Shown here: in pieces, positions 1 through 8,190 of the stretch
How positions within the stretch are numbered: position 1 is the first letter of the stretch
Layout: the number at the start of each line of letters is the position of its first letter
Source of the DNA: Xanthomonas cissicola
GTDB lineage: Bacteria > Pseudomonadota > Gammaproteobacteria > Xanthomonadales > Xanthomonadaceae
Direction of reading: 5' to 3'
Assembly (NCBI RefSeq): GCF_008801575.1
Contig: NZ_VZPL01000050.1
Location: forward strand, 1-33,793
Length of the DNA stretch: 33,793 bases
Made by a program: the position numbers and the translations under genes
Notes under the pieces: generated by a model
The model's input: the letters and a program-made list of their open reading frames with translations, nothing else
Databases searched by the model: none
Told to the model about the DNA's origin: nothing

Positions 1-124
1 ACTGTTCCGTCGCTTGAAAGGCTACCGCCGGATTTTCTCGCGCTTCGAGAAGCTGGATGTCATGTTCCTTGGATTCCTCAGCTTCGTCCTAGTCGTTGAT
101 GGGCTTCGGATGTGTTAACAGGCC
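1..124 (+). mobile_element. Right end of an IS5-family insertion sequence (partial)
   Basis: The window opens inside an insertion sequence. A transposase tail ends six bases before the inferred element end at 124. Read from outside, the end begins GGCCTGTTAACAC, and it is followed by CTAG at 125-128, the target type used by the IS5 group. The transposase stop codon therefore lies inside the terminal inverted repeat. The left end is outside the window, so element length and target duplication cannot be checked. Confidence 0.75.
2..118 (+). CDS. IS5-family transposase, C-terminal 38 residues (partial)
   Basis: An open frame runs in from the window edge and stops with TAA at 116-118. It encodes an Arg/Lys-rich segment (LFRRLKGYRRIFSRFEKLD) followed by a hydrophobic tail ending in DGLRMC. 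This is the typical C-terminus of IS5-family DDE transposases of xanthomonads, where the RRIFSRFEKLD stretch follows the catalytic glutamate region. The catalytic residues lie upstream and are not visible, so activity cannot be judged. Confidence 0.8.
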   Translation: MFRRLKGYRRIFSRFEKLDVMFLGFLSFVLVVDGLRMC

Positions 125-134
125 CTAGTTGATT

Positions 135-455
135 GTGCCGACCGACTGCCCCCATCCGCCCTTCGGGCACCTTCCCCCGCAGGCGGGGGAAGGCAGGCGG
201 CATTGACGATCTCCCTTCTCCCGCTGGCGGGAGAAGGGAGGCTCAGCGCTGCATGAGGGCGGGCCGCCAGTGGGGCTTGAACGCCCGCGCCCAGGAAAGC
301 CGCACCTATAAAATCAGCTAGCCGAGCGTGCCGGCCGACTGCCCCCCATCCGCCCTTCGGGCACCTTCCCCCGCAGGCGGGGGAAGGCAGGCGGAGTTGG
401 CGATCTCCCTTCTCCCGCTGGCGGGAGAAGGTGGCGCTCAGCGCCGGATGAGGGC
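135..455. repeat. Two direct copies of a GC-rich palindromic intergenic repeat
   Basis: Copies at 135-260 and 328-455 are almost identical over about 125 bases and are separated by 67 unrelated bases. Each holds two hairpins: CTTCCCCCGC-AGGCGGGGGAAGG and CCTTCTCCCGCTGGCGGGAGAAGG-type stems, preceded by CATCCGCCCTTCGGGCACC. The second copy ends on the stop codon of the minus-strand lysR gene, so it could act as its transcription end. Related copies lie at 8110-8190 and 15148-15259. Confidence 0.85.
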
Positions 456-1372
456 TACTCCACCGCCGGCACCGCCATCGCATCGATCTTCGCTGCCAGC
501 GCCTGGATCGCCAGTTGCGCCGAACGCGACAGTTGGCGCTGCGGCGCCACGCACAGCGCCAGCGTCATCGGCTTGGTCAGGTGCTGGCGAAACGGCACGA
601 AGGCCAGACGTCCGTCGGCCACGTCCGGGGCGGCATCCAGCCACGACATCAACCCAACGCCGGCGCCGGCACGCACCAACCCGCGCAGCGTACGCACGTC
701 GTTGCAGTGGGTGAGCCGTTTCACGTCGATGTGCTGGCGCTGGTACAGCACCTTGGCGTGCTCGCCGACGATCAACGGGGCGGCGGGCAGCAACAGACGA
801 TGCTCCAGCGTCTCGCTCAGCTGCAGCTCGGTGCGGGTGCTCAACGGATGCCCCAACGGCATCGCAATGCCTAGCGGAATGTCCGCAAACGCGCGCACCT
901 CTAGGTCCACGCTGCTGACCGGGTCCAGCAGCAGGCCGATATCCACATCGGCCGAGGTCACCATTTCCATCACCCGCTGGTTGCGCGCGGTGGAGAGGTT
1001 GAAGGTGATGCCCGGGTACTCCTGCACCAGCGCCGCCACCGCCGCCGGCACCACGCCCTCGCTGAGCGCGTCGATCATGGCGATCTCCACATGACCGCGG
1101 CGCAGGCCCTTGAGCTCGTCGAAGCGCTCCAGCGTGCGCGCGTAGGCCTTCTCCCAGCCGCGCACGTCCACCAGCAACAGCTCGCCCGCAGCGGTGAGCC
1201 GCAACCGGCCAGGCAGGCGTTCGAACAGCTGCGCCCCGAGCTCTTCTTCGGCCTTGAGGATCTGCCGGTCGATCGCCGACGCCGAGACGTGTAGTACCTC
1301 GGAGGCCTTGCGGATGCTGCCGCAGCGTGCCACTTCGATGAAATACCGGGTGAAGCGCGAGAAGGTCAGCAT
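455..1372 (-). CDS. LysR-family regulator divergent from the Rieske oxygenase genes (HpxR-like)
   Basis: The product is a 305-residue LysR-type transcription factor. The N-terminal winged helix-turn-helix is clear (SIRKASEVLHVSASAIDRQI, then LGAQLFERLPGRLRLTAAGE) and is followed by a two-lobed substrate-binding domain. The ATG at 1372 was chosen because the HTH begins at the expected distance; upstream extensions are unlike any family member. It is transcribed away from hpxD across a 124-bp gap holding a TTGCA-N5-TGCAA dyad, so control of hpxDE and self-control are likely. In Klebsiella the LysR protein HpxR sits next to hpxDE; the same role here is inferred from position. A copy of the site upstream of allC suggests a wider regulon. 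Confidence 0.88.
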   Translation of the reverse strand: MLTFSRFTRYFIEVARCGSIRKASEVLHVSASAIDRQILKAEEELGAQLFERLPGRLRLTAAGELLLVDVRGWEKAYARTLERFDELKGLRRGHVEIAMIDALSEGVVPAAVAALVQEYPGITFNLSTARNQRVMEMVTSADVDIGLLLDPVSSVDLEVRAFADIPLGIAMPLGHPLSTRTELQLSETLEHRLLLPAAPLIVGEHAKVLYQRQHIDVKRLTHCNDVRTLRGLVRAGAGVGLMSWLDAAPDVADGRLAFVPFRQHLTKPMTLALCVAPQRQLSRSAQLAIQALAAKIDAMAVPAVE

Positions 1373-1392
1373 GCGGCGGGGCTCGGTTGACG

Positions 1393-1407
1393 TTGCATTT
1401 TTTGCAA
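1393..1407. promoter_or_regulatory. Putative LysR operator (TTGCA-N5-TGCAA)
   Basis: TTGCATTTTTTGCAA is a perfect dyad containing the T-N11-A core of LysR sites. It lies 21 bases upstream of the lysR start and 37 bases before the proposed hpxD -35 box, which puts its centre near -65. Fourteen of its 15 bases recur at 15281-15295 upstream of allC. Confidence 0.65.
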
Positions 1408-1429
1408 TGGCTTGGCTGAAAATCGATGT

Positions 1430-1458
1430 TTGATCACACACCCCCGGCTTCCTAGAGT
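1430..1458 (+). promoter_or_regulatory. Putative sigma-70 promoter of hpxDE
   Basis: TTGATC (1430-1435), a 17-base spacer and TAGAGT (1453-1458) form a reasonable but imperfect promoter. Transcription would begin near 1465 and give a leader of about 30 bases before the hpxD ATG at 1497. The weak -10 box suits an activator-dependent promoter. Confidence 0.5.
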
Positions 1459-1496
1459 CAATCGGCACCGCTCCCGCCTCACGCCAGAGACCGCCC

Positions 1497-2549
1497 ATGG
1501 ATGTCGCCGTCCCCACACTGCCGCTGCACTGCACCTTCGACGCTGCCGACTGGCAGCGCCTGGCCCAGCACTGGCATGCGGTGGCGCTGAGCAGCGAGGT
1601 GAGCGAGGCGCCATTCAAGGCCACCCTGCTGGACGAGCCGCTGGTGCTGTACCGGCTGGGCAGCGAGCTGGTGGCCGCGCGCGACGTCTGCCCGCACCGC
1701 GGGGTGCCGCTCAGCATGGGCACGGCCGATGGTGGCGGCGTGGTGTGCGCCTACCATGGGCTGCGCTTCGGCGCGGGCGGGCGCTGCAACCATATCCCCG
1801 CCAGCCCCAGCCAGAACATCCCGGCCAAGATGCGCCTGCACACCTATGCGGTGGCCGAGCGCTACGGGCTGATCTGGGTGTGCCTGGCCAAGCCGGCCGG
1901 GGTGAGCGATGCGGACATCCAGATCCCGCCGATGCCGGGCTGGGACGAAGACGGCTTCCAGCAGATCGTGTGCCCGGCCTTCGACATCGGCGGCAGCGCC
2001 GCGCGCCAGCTGGAAGGCTTCATCGACGTGGCGCATTTCGCCTTCGTGCACACCGCCACCTTCGCCCAGCCGGACAAGCGCGAAGTGCCGGCCTACACCA
2101 CCACCGAAACGCCGACCGGCTTCAATGCCGACTACCTGAGCACCGTGGCAAATTATTCGGTGGACATGCCGCTGCCGGACGTGGACCCGAACTTCCAGTG
2201 GCTGCGTCATTTCGAGGTGCATCTGCCTTTCACCGCCACGCTGACCATCCACTTCCCGGTGCCGGGCAAGCGGCTGGTGATCATGAATGCCGCCAGCCCG
2301 GTGTCCAAGCATAAGACCCGCCTGCTGGTGCCGATCGCGCGCAATTTCGACACCCATCTGCCGGTGGAAGACGTGCATGCGTTCAACCTGCGCGTGTTCG
2401 AAGAAGACCGCGCCATGGTGGAAGCGCAGCGGCCAGAATATCTGCCACTGGACCCGCTGCTGGAAGTGCATATTCCCGCCGATCGCAGTTCCATCGCGTA
2501 TCGCCGCGGGCTGCGCAGCCAGGGCTATAGCGACTTCTTCCTGCGCTGA
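1497..2549 (+). CDS. hpxD: Rieske non-heme iron oxygenase, HpxD-like (hypoxanthine oxidation)
   Basis: The 350-residue oxygenase component has a Rieske [2Fe-2S] motif, C65-P-H67 and C84-x2-H87, and a mononuclear iron motif D177-x2-H180-x4-H185 preceded by E173. The size and motifs fit the single-component-alpha, VanA-like group. A matching reductase gene starts 17 bases downstream. In Klebsiella, HpxDE is a Rieske system needed to oxidise hypoxanthine to xanthine, and the linkage here to purine permease, deaminase and urate genes supports the same job. An N-demethylase or another aromatic substrate remains possible, because substrate cannot be read from these motifs. Confidence 0.75.
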   Translation: MDVAVPTLPLHCTFDAADWQRLAQHWHAVALSSEVSEAPFKATLLDEPLVLYRLGSELVAARDVCPHRGVPLSMGTADGGGVVCAYHGLRFGAGGRCNHIPASPSQNIPAKMRLHTYAVAERYGLIWVCLAKPAGVSDADIQIPPMPGWDEDGFQQIVCPAFDIGGSAARQLEGFIDVAHFAFVHTATFAQPDKREVPAYTTTETPTGFNADYLSTVANYSVDMPLPDVDPNFQWLRHFEVHLPFTATLTIHFPVPGKRLVIMNAASPVSKHKTRLLVPIARNFDTHLPVEDVHAFNLRVFEEDRAMVEAQRPEYLPLDPLLEVHIPADRSSIAYRRGLRSQGYSDFFLR

Positions 2550-2566
2550 CGGCCGAGAACACCCGC

Positions 2567-3526
2567 ATGAGCCTGCATGAAGTGCGCGTTGCCGACGTCG
2601 TCGATCAGGGTCACCGCCAGCGCGCGATTCGGCTGGAACCGGTGGGCGCGCAATTGCCGGCATTCGAGGCCGGCGCGCATGTCGACCTGCATCTGCCGGA
2701 TGGCTTGATTCGCCAGTACTCGATCGCCAGCGCGCCGCATGTGCGCGACCACTATCTGCTGTGCGTCAAGCTGGCCGACGCCTCGCGCGGTGGGTCGCGG
2801 CATCTGTGCGAGCAGCTTGCGCCCGGCGACCGCCTGCGCATCTCCACACCGCGCAATCTGTTCCCGCTGCACCCGGGCGAGCGCCACGTGCTGCTGGCCG
2901 CTGGCATCGGGATCACCCCGCTGCTGTCGATGGCCGAAGCACTGGAAGCGCGCGGCGAGCCCTTCGTGCTGCATTACTACGCACGCCGGCATGCCGATGT
3001 GGCGTTTTCGCAGCGGCTGCAACAAGGCTTTACGCATGGGCAGGTGTCCCTGCATCTGAGCGATAGCGGGCAGAGCCCACGCGTGCATGTACCCGAGGAA
3101 CTGGGCCAGGCGCGTGCATGCGATCAGCTGTATCTGTGCGGGCCGGCGGCGTTCATGGACCACTTCACCGTGCTGGCGAAGGCGCATGGCTGGACGGCGG
3201 CGCAACTGCATCGCGAACACTTCGCCGCCCCCGCGCCCAGCCTTGCCCACGATGCCGACAGCGCGTTCGAGGTGGAACTGGCCGCCAGCGGCCGCGTGGT
3301 GCAGGTGCCGGCCGATTGCAGCATCGCCAGTGCCCTGCTCGATGCCGGTATCGAGGTGCCGGTGTCGTGCGAACAAGGCATGTGTGGCGCCTGTCTGACC
3401 GGCGTGCTGGCTGGCACGCCAGATCACCGCGACAGCGTGCTCAGCGACGCCGAACGCGCCACCAATCGGCAGATCACCGTGTGCTGTTCGCGCAGCCGCT
3501 CGCCGCGGTTGGTGCTGGATCTTTGA
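2567..3526 (+). CDS. hpxE: Ferredoxin reductase partner of the Rieske oxygenase, HpxE-like
   Basis: The 319-residue protein has the layout of phthalate dioxygenase reductase and VanB. An N-terminal flavin-binding barrel carries RQYSIAS, an NAD(P)-binding domain carries GIGITPLLSMAEAL, and a C-terminal plant-type [2Fe-2S] domain carries CEQGMCGAC with the fourth cysteine expected further on, near the CCSRSRSP end. It would pass electrons from NADH to the Rieske centre of the preceding oxygenase. The genes are 17 bases apart and surely co-transcribed. The HpxE name rests on context; VanB-type reductases for other oxygenases have the same domains. Confidence 0.78.
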   Translation: MSLHEVRVADVVDQGHRQRAIRLEPVGAQLPAFEAGAHVDLHLPDGLIRQYSIASAPHVRDHYLLCVKLADASRGGSRHLCEQLAPGDRLRISTPRNLFPLHPGERHVLLAAGIGITPLLSMAEALEARGEPFVLHYYARRHADVAFSQRLQQGFTHGQVSLHLSDSGQSPRVHVPEELGQARACDQLYLCGPAAFMDHFTVLAKAHGWTAAQLHREHFAAPAPSLAHDADSAFEVELAASGRVVQVPADCSIASALLDAGIEVPVSCEQGMCGACLTGVLAGTPDHRDSVLSDAERATNRQITVCCSRSRSPRLVLDL

Positions 3527-3886
3527 ACGCTGTTTCCGCGGTGCCACTGCAACTGTTCAGTCACCTTGCGCAGCCTGACGCCTCGCTTGCCTTTCACGAT
3601 GGCGGGCAATAGAGCGCGCCATCGCGCACGGCACGTGCGCTCTCATGCGTGCATCAGCGGCGGGACCTGCGCCGCAACGATGCGCGATGCCGCGTGACGC
3701 GTCCGCGCTACCGTGTGTGAGCGCTCCTGCAGCGCGATCCGTGCCCGAGGTCCGTGGCAAGCGCAACGCAACAGGGCAAGATGGGCCGCCCGCATGCGTG
3801 CGCTGCCACGCACGCCGCCCCGTATCGATGAGATGTCTGCCGATGTTCCTTTGCCCTGCCGTCAACCTGCCCTGCATCGCGAGCGC
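3527..3886. other. 360-base gap between hpxE and the purine permease
   Basis: No convincing gene is seen. The permease frame stays open upstream to 3713, but that extension is Arg/Cys-rich and lacks the family's start. The stretch contains short GC-rich inverted repeats around 3610-3645. I see no riboswitch and no copy of the TTGCA-N5-TGCAA dyad here, so the permease may be read from hpxDE or from an unrecognised promoter. Confidence 0.5.
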
Positions 3887-5206
3887 ATGCTGATGCGCTG
3901 GCCCGGTTTTGCGCTTGCCGCCAACGGCAGCACCGTGCGCACCGAAATGCTGGCCGGTGCCACCACCTTCCTGACCATGGCGTACATCGTCTTCGTCAAC
4001 CCCGACATCCTGGCCACCACCGGCATGGATCACGGCGCGGTGTTCGTGGCTACCTGCCTGGCTGCAGCACTGGGTTCGCTGTTGATAGGAGTGCTGGCCA
4101 ACTATCCCATCGGCATGGCGCCCGGCATGGGCTTGAACGCGTTCTTCGCCTTCGGCGTGGTCGGCACATTGGGCTACAGCTGGCAGCAGACCCTGGGGCT
4201 GGTGTTCGTTTCCGGCTGCCTCTTTTTGCTGCTCACCATCACCGGCGCGCGGCGCTGGTTGGTGGATGGCATTCCGACCACCTTGCGCAGCGCCATTGCG
4301 GCGGGCATCGGCTTGTTCCTGGCCTTGATCGGGCTGCAGAAGGCCGGATTGGTGGTGGCGCATCCGCAGACCTTGCTGACGTTGGGCGACTTGCACCGGC
4401 CCGAGCCGCTGCTTGCGCTGGCCGGGTTGCTGCTGATCGGCGTGCTTGAAGTGCGCCGCGTGCGGGGTGCCATGTTGCTCGGCATCCTTGCGGTGACCGG
4501 GGCAGCGCTTGCGTTGGGACTGGTCGGCTACGAAGGCGTCCTGGCGCTGCCGCCCAGCCTGGCGCCCACCGTGCTGCAGCTGGATATCGTCGGCGCCTTG
4601 CGCGGCCATGGCGGCGGTGGTGCGCTCGCTGCGGTACTGCATGTGGTGCTGGTGTTCGTGCTGGTGGAAATGTTCGACGCCACCGGCACGCTGATGGGTG
4701 TGGCGCAACGCGCCGGCCTGCTGCACACGCCCGCGCAGCGCCGCCAGTTCGACCGCGCGCTGCTTGCCGACAGTACCGCCATCCTGGCCGGCGCGCTGCT
4801 CGGCACTTCCAGTACCACCGCCTATGTGGAAAGCGCCGCCGGCGTGCAGGTGGGCGGGCGTACCGGCCTCACCGCGCTGGTGGTTGCCGCCCTATTTCTG
4901 CTCGCCCTGCTGTTCTCCCCGCTGGCCGCGATGGTGCCGGCCTACGCCACCGCGCCAGCCCTGATCTATCTGGCCTCGGTGATGCTGCGCGAATGCACGC
5001 AGATCCAGTGGGACGATGTGGGCGACGCGTTGCCGGCCGCCATCTGCATGCTCGCCATGCCGCTGACCTATTCCATTGCGACGGGGCTTGCGTTCGGCTT
5101 CATCACCTATGCCGCGCTCAGACTCGGCAGCGGCCGCTGGCGGGGTGTGCACCCGGCCACCTGGACCATCGCGGGCCTGTTCGTGCTGCGTTATGCGCTG
5201 GAATGA
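3887..5206 (+). CDS. NCS2/AzgA-family purine (hypoxanthine/guanine/adenine) permease
   Basis: The 439-residue inner-membrane protein opens with NGSTVRTEMLAGATTFLTMAYIVFVNP, the signature of AzgA/PbuG-type nucleobase-cation symporters. It then shows GMAPGMGLNAFFAF and VLVEMFDATGTLMGV, conserved in the transport core of this family. About twelve hydrophobic segments follow, and the length is normal. The ATG at 3887 is preferred because it precedes the conserved N-terminus by few residues; ATG at 3893 is also possible. It would import purine bases for the flanking HpxDE and the downstream urate pathway. AzgA homologues prefer hypoxanthine, guanine and adenine rather than xanthine or urate. Confidence 0.88.
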   Translation: MLMRWPGFALAANGSTVRTEMLAGATTFLTMAYIVFVNPDILATTGMDHGAVFVATCLAAALGSLLIGVLANYPIGMAPGMGLNAFFAFGVVGTLGYSWQQTLGLVFVSGCLFLLLTITGARRWLVDGIPTTLRSAIAAGIGLFLALIGLQKAGLVVAHPQTLLTLGDLHRPEPLLALAGLLLIGVLEVRRVRGAMLLGILAVTGAALALGLVGYEGVLALPPSLAPTVLQLDIVGALRGHGGGGALAAVLHVVLVFVLVEMFDATGTLMGVAQRAGLLHTPAQRRQFDRALLADSTAILAGALLGTSSTTAYVESAAGVQVGGRTGLTALVVAALFLLALLFSPLAAMVPAYATAPALIYLASVMLRECTQIQWDDVGDALPAAICMLAMPLTYSIATGLAFGFITYAALRLGSGRWRGVHPATWTIAGLFVLRYALE

Positions 5207-5332
5207 TGCGTGCCTCACCTGTTCCAGGCCTGCTTACCGGCGCGCACGTGGGTGGCCTCGGGTCGCGCTGGCAGGCAAGCTATGTGGTCGCCGGCCGTCG
5301 CACGCCACCGTCTCTCCAAACGGGTCTCCTGC

Positions 5333-6883
5333 ATGTTATTTCTTCGTCGCTGTCTGGTCCTGAGCGTATGGGCGTGCTTGCCCATCGTCGTGCATGCACG
5401 GCCAGCACCAGCACCAGCGCCTGCGCAACAACGCCAACAGCAGGTGGCGCAGTTGTTCCGTGAGGCGGCCGCGCAGCCGGCGCAGCTACGCACCTGGCTA
5501 CAGGCCATGCCGAAAGGTGGCGACCTGCATAACCACCTGTCCGGTTCGGTGTATGCCGAGACGTATCTGCAATGGGCCAGCGACGACGGCGCCTGCGTGC
5601 AAGTGGACGACCTGAGCCTGCGCGCGCCGCCGTGCGGGGCCGGTCAGGAGTCCGCGCGCGGCATGGCGCCACGCAACGCCGCGCTGTACGGGCGGATGGT
5701 GAATTCGCTGTCGATGCGCAACTTCCTGCCCGGCCCGGCGCAACCCAGCGGTCACGATCAGTTCTTCAGCACCTTCGGCAAGTTCGATGCGGTGGTCCGC
5801 ACCCGTGTCGCCGACACCGTCGCCGCAGTGCTGGAGCAGGCCGCACGCGACCGCGTGCCGTATGTGGAAATCATCGCCAACCCGCCGCAGATGGATCAGG
5901 CTGCCAAGCGCATGCAGTCGCTGCCGTGGAAGGGCGAGGACGACGCCGCCAATCTGCGTGCGTTGCAGCCCGACCTGGCGCCGCTGGTGCAGGCCGCGCA
6001 ACGCGATCTTGCCGACATCGACGCGCAGGTCCGGCGCGTACTGCGTTGCGACCAGGCCGATGCACGCCCCGGCTGCACGGTCGAGTACCGCTATGTTCCG
6101 TATGTGTTGCGCGTGCTGCCGCAGCCGATGGTGTTTGGGCAGATGGCGCTGGCGCATGCGCTGATCGCGGCCGGCGGCAGCCGCGCGGTGGCGCTGAACA
6201 TCGTCGCGCCGGAAGACAATCCAGTGGCGTTGGCCGATTACGCGCGGCATATGGCGATGTTCCGCTTCTTCGCAACGCGCTACCCCGGTGTGCCGCTGTC
6301 GCTGCATGCCGGCGAGCTGGCGTTGGGGCTGGTGCCGCCGGCGCAGCTGCGCTCGCATATCCGGCAGGCGGTGGATGCAGGTGCGCGCCGCATCGGTCAT
6401 GGGGTGGATCTACCCTACGAAGACGATGCGGAGGTACTGCTGCAACGCATGCGACGCGAACAGGTTGCGGTGGAGATCAACCTCACCAGCAACGATGTGA
6501 TCCTGGGCATCAAAGGCGCCGCGCATCCGCTGGCGCTGTATCTGCGTGCCGGCGTGCCGGTCGTGCTGTCCACCGACGATGCCGGCGTCTCGCGTGCGGA
6601 CATGACCCACGAGTACCAACGCGCGATGGAGGAACAGGGTATCGACTACCCCACCCTCAAACAGCTGGCCCGCAATGGCCTGCGCTACAGCTTCCTGCCG
6701 GGTGCGAGCCTGTGGGATGCCGACGGTAAAGCTGCGCAGGCCTGCGCCACTGCGTTGCAGCGCGAAACAGATGATGCTGCCTGTCGAGCATTCCGCCAGG
6801 GCAGCGAGAAGGCTCGGCTGCAATGGCAGCTGGAAACCGACCTGGCCCAGTACGAGCGCACGCTGTTGCTGCAACACAGATAG
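5333..6883 (+). CDS. Exported adenosine deaminase (ADGF-like)
   Basis: The 516-residue enzyme starts with a signal peptide (MLFLRRCLVLSVWACLPIVVHA) followed by a Pro/Ala and Gln-rich linker. The catalytic domain has H66-x-H68 in GDLHNHLSGS, then SLHAGE, GHGVDL and STDDAGVSR, which supply the zinc ligands and acid/base residues of adenosine deaminases. It is longer than cytoplasmic Add (about 330-350 residues) because of an insertion after the first motif, as in secreted ADGF/ADA2 relatives. It would convert adenosine to inosine in the periplasm or outside. The open frame extends to 5210, but the signal peptide fixes the start at 5333. It lies 126 bases after the permease gene and may share its transcript. 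Confidence 0.87.
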   Translation: MLFLRRCLVLSVWACLPIVVHARPAPAPAPAQQRQQQVAQLFREAAAQPAQLRTWLQAMPKGGDLHNHLSGSVYAETYLQWASDDGACVQVDDLSLRAPPCGAGQESARGMAPRNAALYGRMVNSLSMRNFLPGPAQPSGHDQFFSTFGKFDAVVRTRVADTVAAVLEQAARDRVPYVEIIANPPQMDQAAKRMQSLPWKGEDDAANLRALQPDLAPLVQAAQRDLADIDAQVRRVLRCDQADARPGCTVEYRYVPYVLRVLPQPMVFGQMALAHALIAAGGSRAVALNIVAPEDNPVALADYARHMAMFRFFATRYPGVPLSLHAGELALGLVPPAQLRSHIRQAVDAGARRIGHGVDLPYEDDAEVLLQRMRREQVAVEINLTSNDVILGIKGAAHPLALYLRAGVPVVLSTDDAGVSRADMTHEYQRAMEEQGIDYPTLKQLARNGLRYSFLPGASLWDADGKAAQACATALQRETDDAACRAFRQGSEKARLQWQLETDLAQYERTLLLQHR

Positions 6884-6910
6884 CGCCGACAACGACACGA
6901 CATATTCCAC

Positions 6911-6978
6911 GTAGGAGCGCGCCCGAGCGCGAACGGACTTTACCGGTAACGCCCCGTCGCGCGCAGGCACGCTCCTAC
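6911..6978. repeat. GTAG-headed palindromic repeat (REP-like)
   Basis: A 68-base unit begins GTAGGAGCG and ends CGCTCCTAC, giving a perfect 9-bp outer stem with further inner pairing. GTAG-headed REPs of this form are common in Xanthomonadaceae and are mobilised by RAYT transposases. It lies just after the adenosine deaminase stop and before the nucleoside hydrolase, and may end or stabilise the upstream transcript. Confidence 0.75.
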
Positions 6979-7034
6979 AAATGCCTCACTCCATCGCCGG
7001 TGCAATGCCTTCAACCTTCCACGACAAAAACGCA

Positions 7035-8150
7035 ATGACCGACCCGCACCTCCCCTCATCCAGACGCCGCGTCATTCTCGAAGACGACATCGATGGCTTC
7101 CCCCCCGCACAGCTGCTGCTGTTGCAGTCGCCCGACGTCGAGGTGCTGGGTATCAGTGCCGTCAGCGGCAATATCTGGCGCGATGAGGTGCTGGCGCATA
7201 CCTGCCGCCTGCTGGAACTGGCTGGCCATCCGCAGATTCCGGTGCTTCCCGGCCCGGTGCATCCGCTGATCAACAGCGAGTTGGCCACCGAACGCTGGGA
7301 AGCGCTGTACGGCAAACTCGTGTGGAAAGGCGCATGGACCAAGCACTGGGTGGACGGCGACACCGTGCAAAGCGCGCCGCGCTATCACGCCCACGATGTG
7401 GTGCCCGATCTGGCCTTGGGCAATCCCAGTGTGGTGCGCCCCTCAGACGAGCCGGCCGCGTTGTTCATGCTGCGCATGGTGCGTCAGTACCCGGGCGAGG
7501 TCAGCATCATTGCCACTGGCCCGTTGACCAATCTGGCACTGGCGCAATCGCTGGACCCGGCCTTTGCCACGCTGGCGCGCGAGCTGGTCTATATGGGTGG
7601 CAGCCTCAATCCGCGGCAGCAACGCAACAGCGTGAGTGCGCAGCAATTCGCACGCGAATTCGTCAATTCGCCGCGACGCGAGTTCAATATCCGCTGGGAC
7701 CCCGAAGCGGCCAGCATCGTCATGCGCGCGCCGTGGCGCCAGATCACCATGGTGCCGGTCGACCCGTCCACCGCCACCGAACTCACCGCCGAGTTGCTGG
7801 CGCGCATGAGTACGGCCGACACCACGATTGGCCACGCACTGCGCCGCCGCGAGCCGGGCTTTCCGATGTGGGACGAACTGGCCACGGCCGTGTGGCTGCG
7901 CCCGGAATTGGCGAGGCATACGGAAACGCTGTACGTCGACACCAACACTGCCTTCGATGCCGGGTACGGCGATATCTTGTCGTGGGCGCTGGGGTATCAG
8001 CCCGGGCTGGGCGAGCAGGCGCAGACGGTGGTGCATGCGGTGGATGTGCCGGCATTGGAGCAGCTGCTGGTCGACCGCCTCACCGCGCCACAGCCGCCGG
8101 CAGTGGGATCGCCCCTCCCCCTTCGCCCATCGGGACCTCGGTCCCCTTGA
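7035..8150 (+). CDS. Divergent nucleoside hydrolase (IUNH-like)
   Basis: The 371-residue protein follows the inosine/uridine-preferring nucleoside hydrolase fold: VEVLGISAVSGN, ATGPLTNLALA, ELVYMGGS and EFNIRWDPEAASIV all match family blocks. The first calcium-binding loop, normally DxDPGxDD, reads EDDIDGFP here, so the paired aspartates are missing. The expected role is cleaving purine ribonucleosides to base and ribose, feeding the permease/HpxDE route, but the altered loop makes activity uncertain. ATG at 7035 fits the family start better than the upstream ATG at 6981. The last dozen or so codons, including the stop, lie in an intergenic palindromic repeat, so the native C-terminus has probably been replaced. 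Confidence 0.8.
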   Translation: MTDPHLPSSRRRVILEDDIDGFPPAQLLLLQSPDVEVLGISAVSGNIWRDEVLAHTCRLLELAGHPQIPVLPGPVHPLINSELATERWEALYGKLVWKGAWTKHWVDGDTVQSAPRYHAHDVVPDLALGNPSVVRPSDEPAALFMLRMVRQYPGEVSIIATGPLTNLALAQSLDPAFATLARELVYMGGSLNPRQQRNSVSAQQFAREFVNSPRREFNIRWDPEAASIVMRAPWRQITMVPVDPSTATELTAELLARMSTADTTIGHALRRREPGFPMWDELATAVWLRPELARHTETLYVDTNTAFDAGYGDILSWALGYQPGLGEQAQTVVHAVDVPALEQLLVDRLTAPQPPAVGSPLPLRPSGPRSP

Positions 8151-8190
8151 TGGGGAGAGGGGGCCCGCAGGGCGGATCAGGGTGCGATAG
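8110..8190. repeat. GC-rich palindromic repeat overlapping the nucleoside hydrolase 3' end
   Basis: Read on the minus strand this stretch gives ACCCTGATCCGCCCTGCGGG then CCCCCTCTCCCC and a paired CCCC/GGGG region. It is an inverted member of the repeat family at 135-455. It contains the nucleoside hydrolase stop codon at 8148-8150. Confidence 0.65.

Noticed and set aside
1479..2663. A 394-codon minus-strand gene across hpxD
   Set aside because: It is the antisense shadow of a high-GC gene, rich in Arg, His and Gln, with no family motif.
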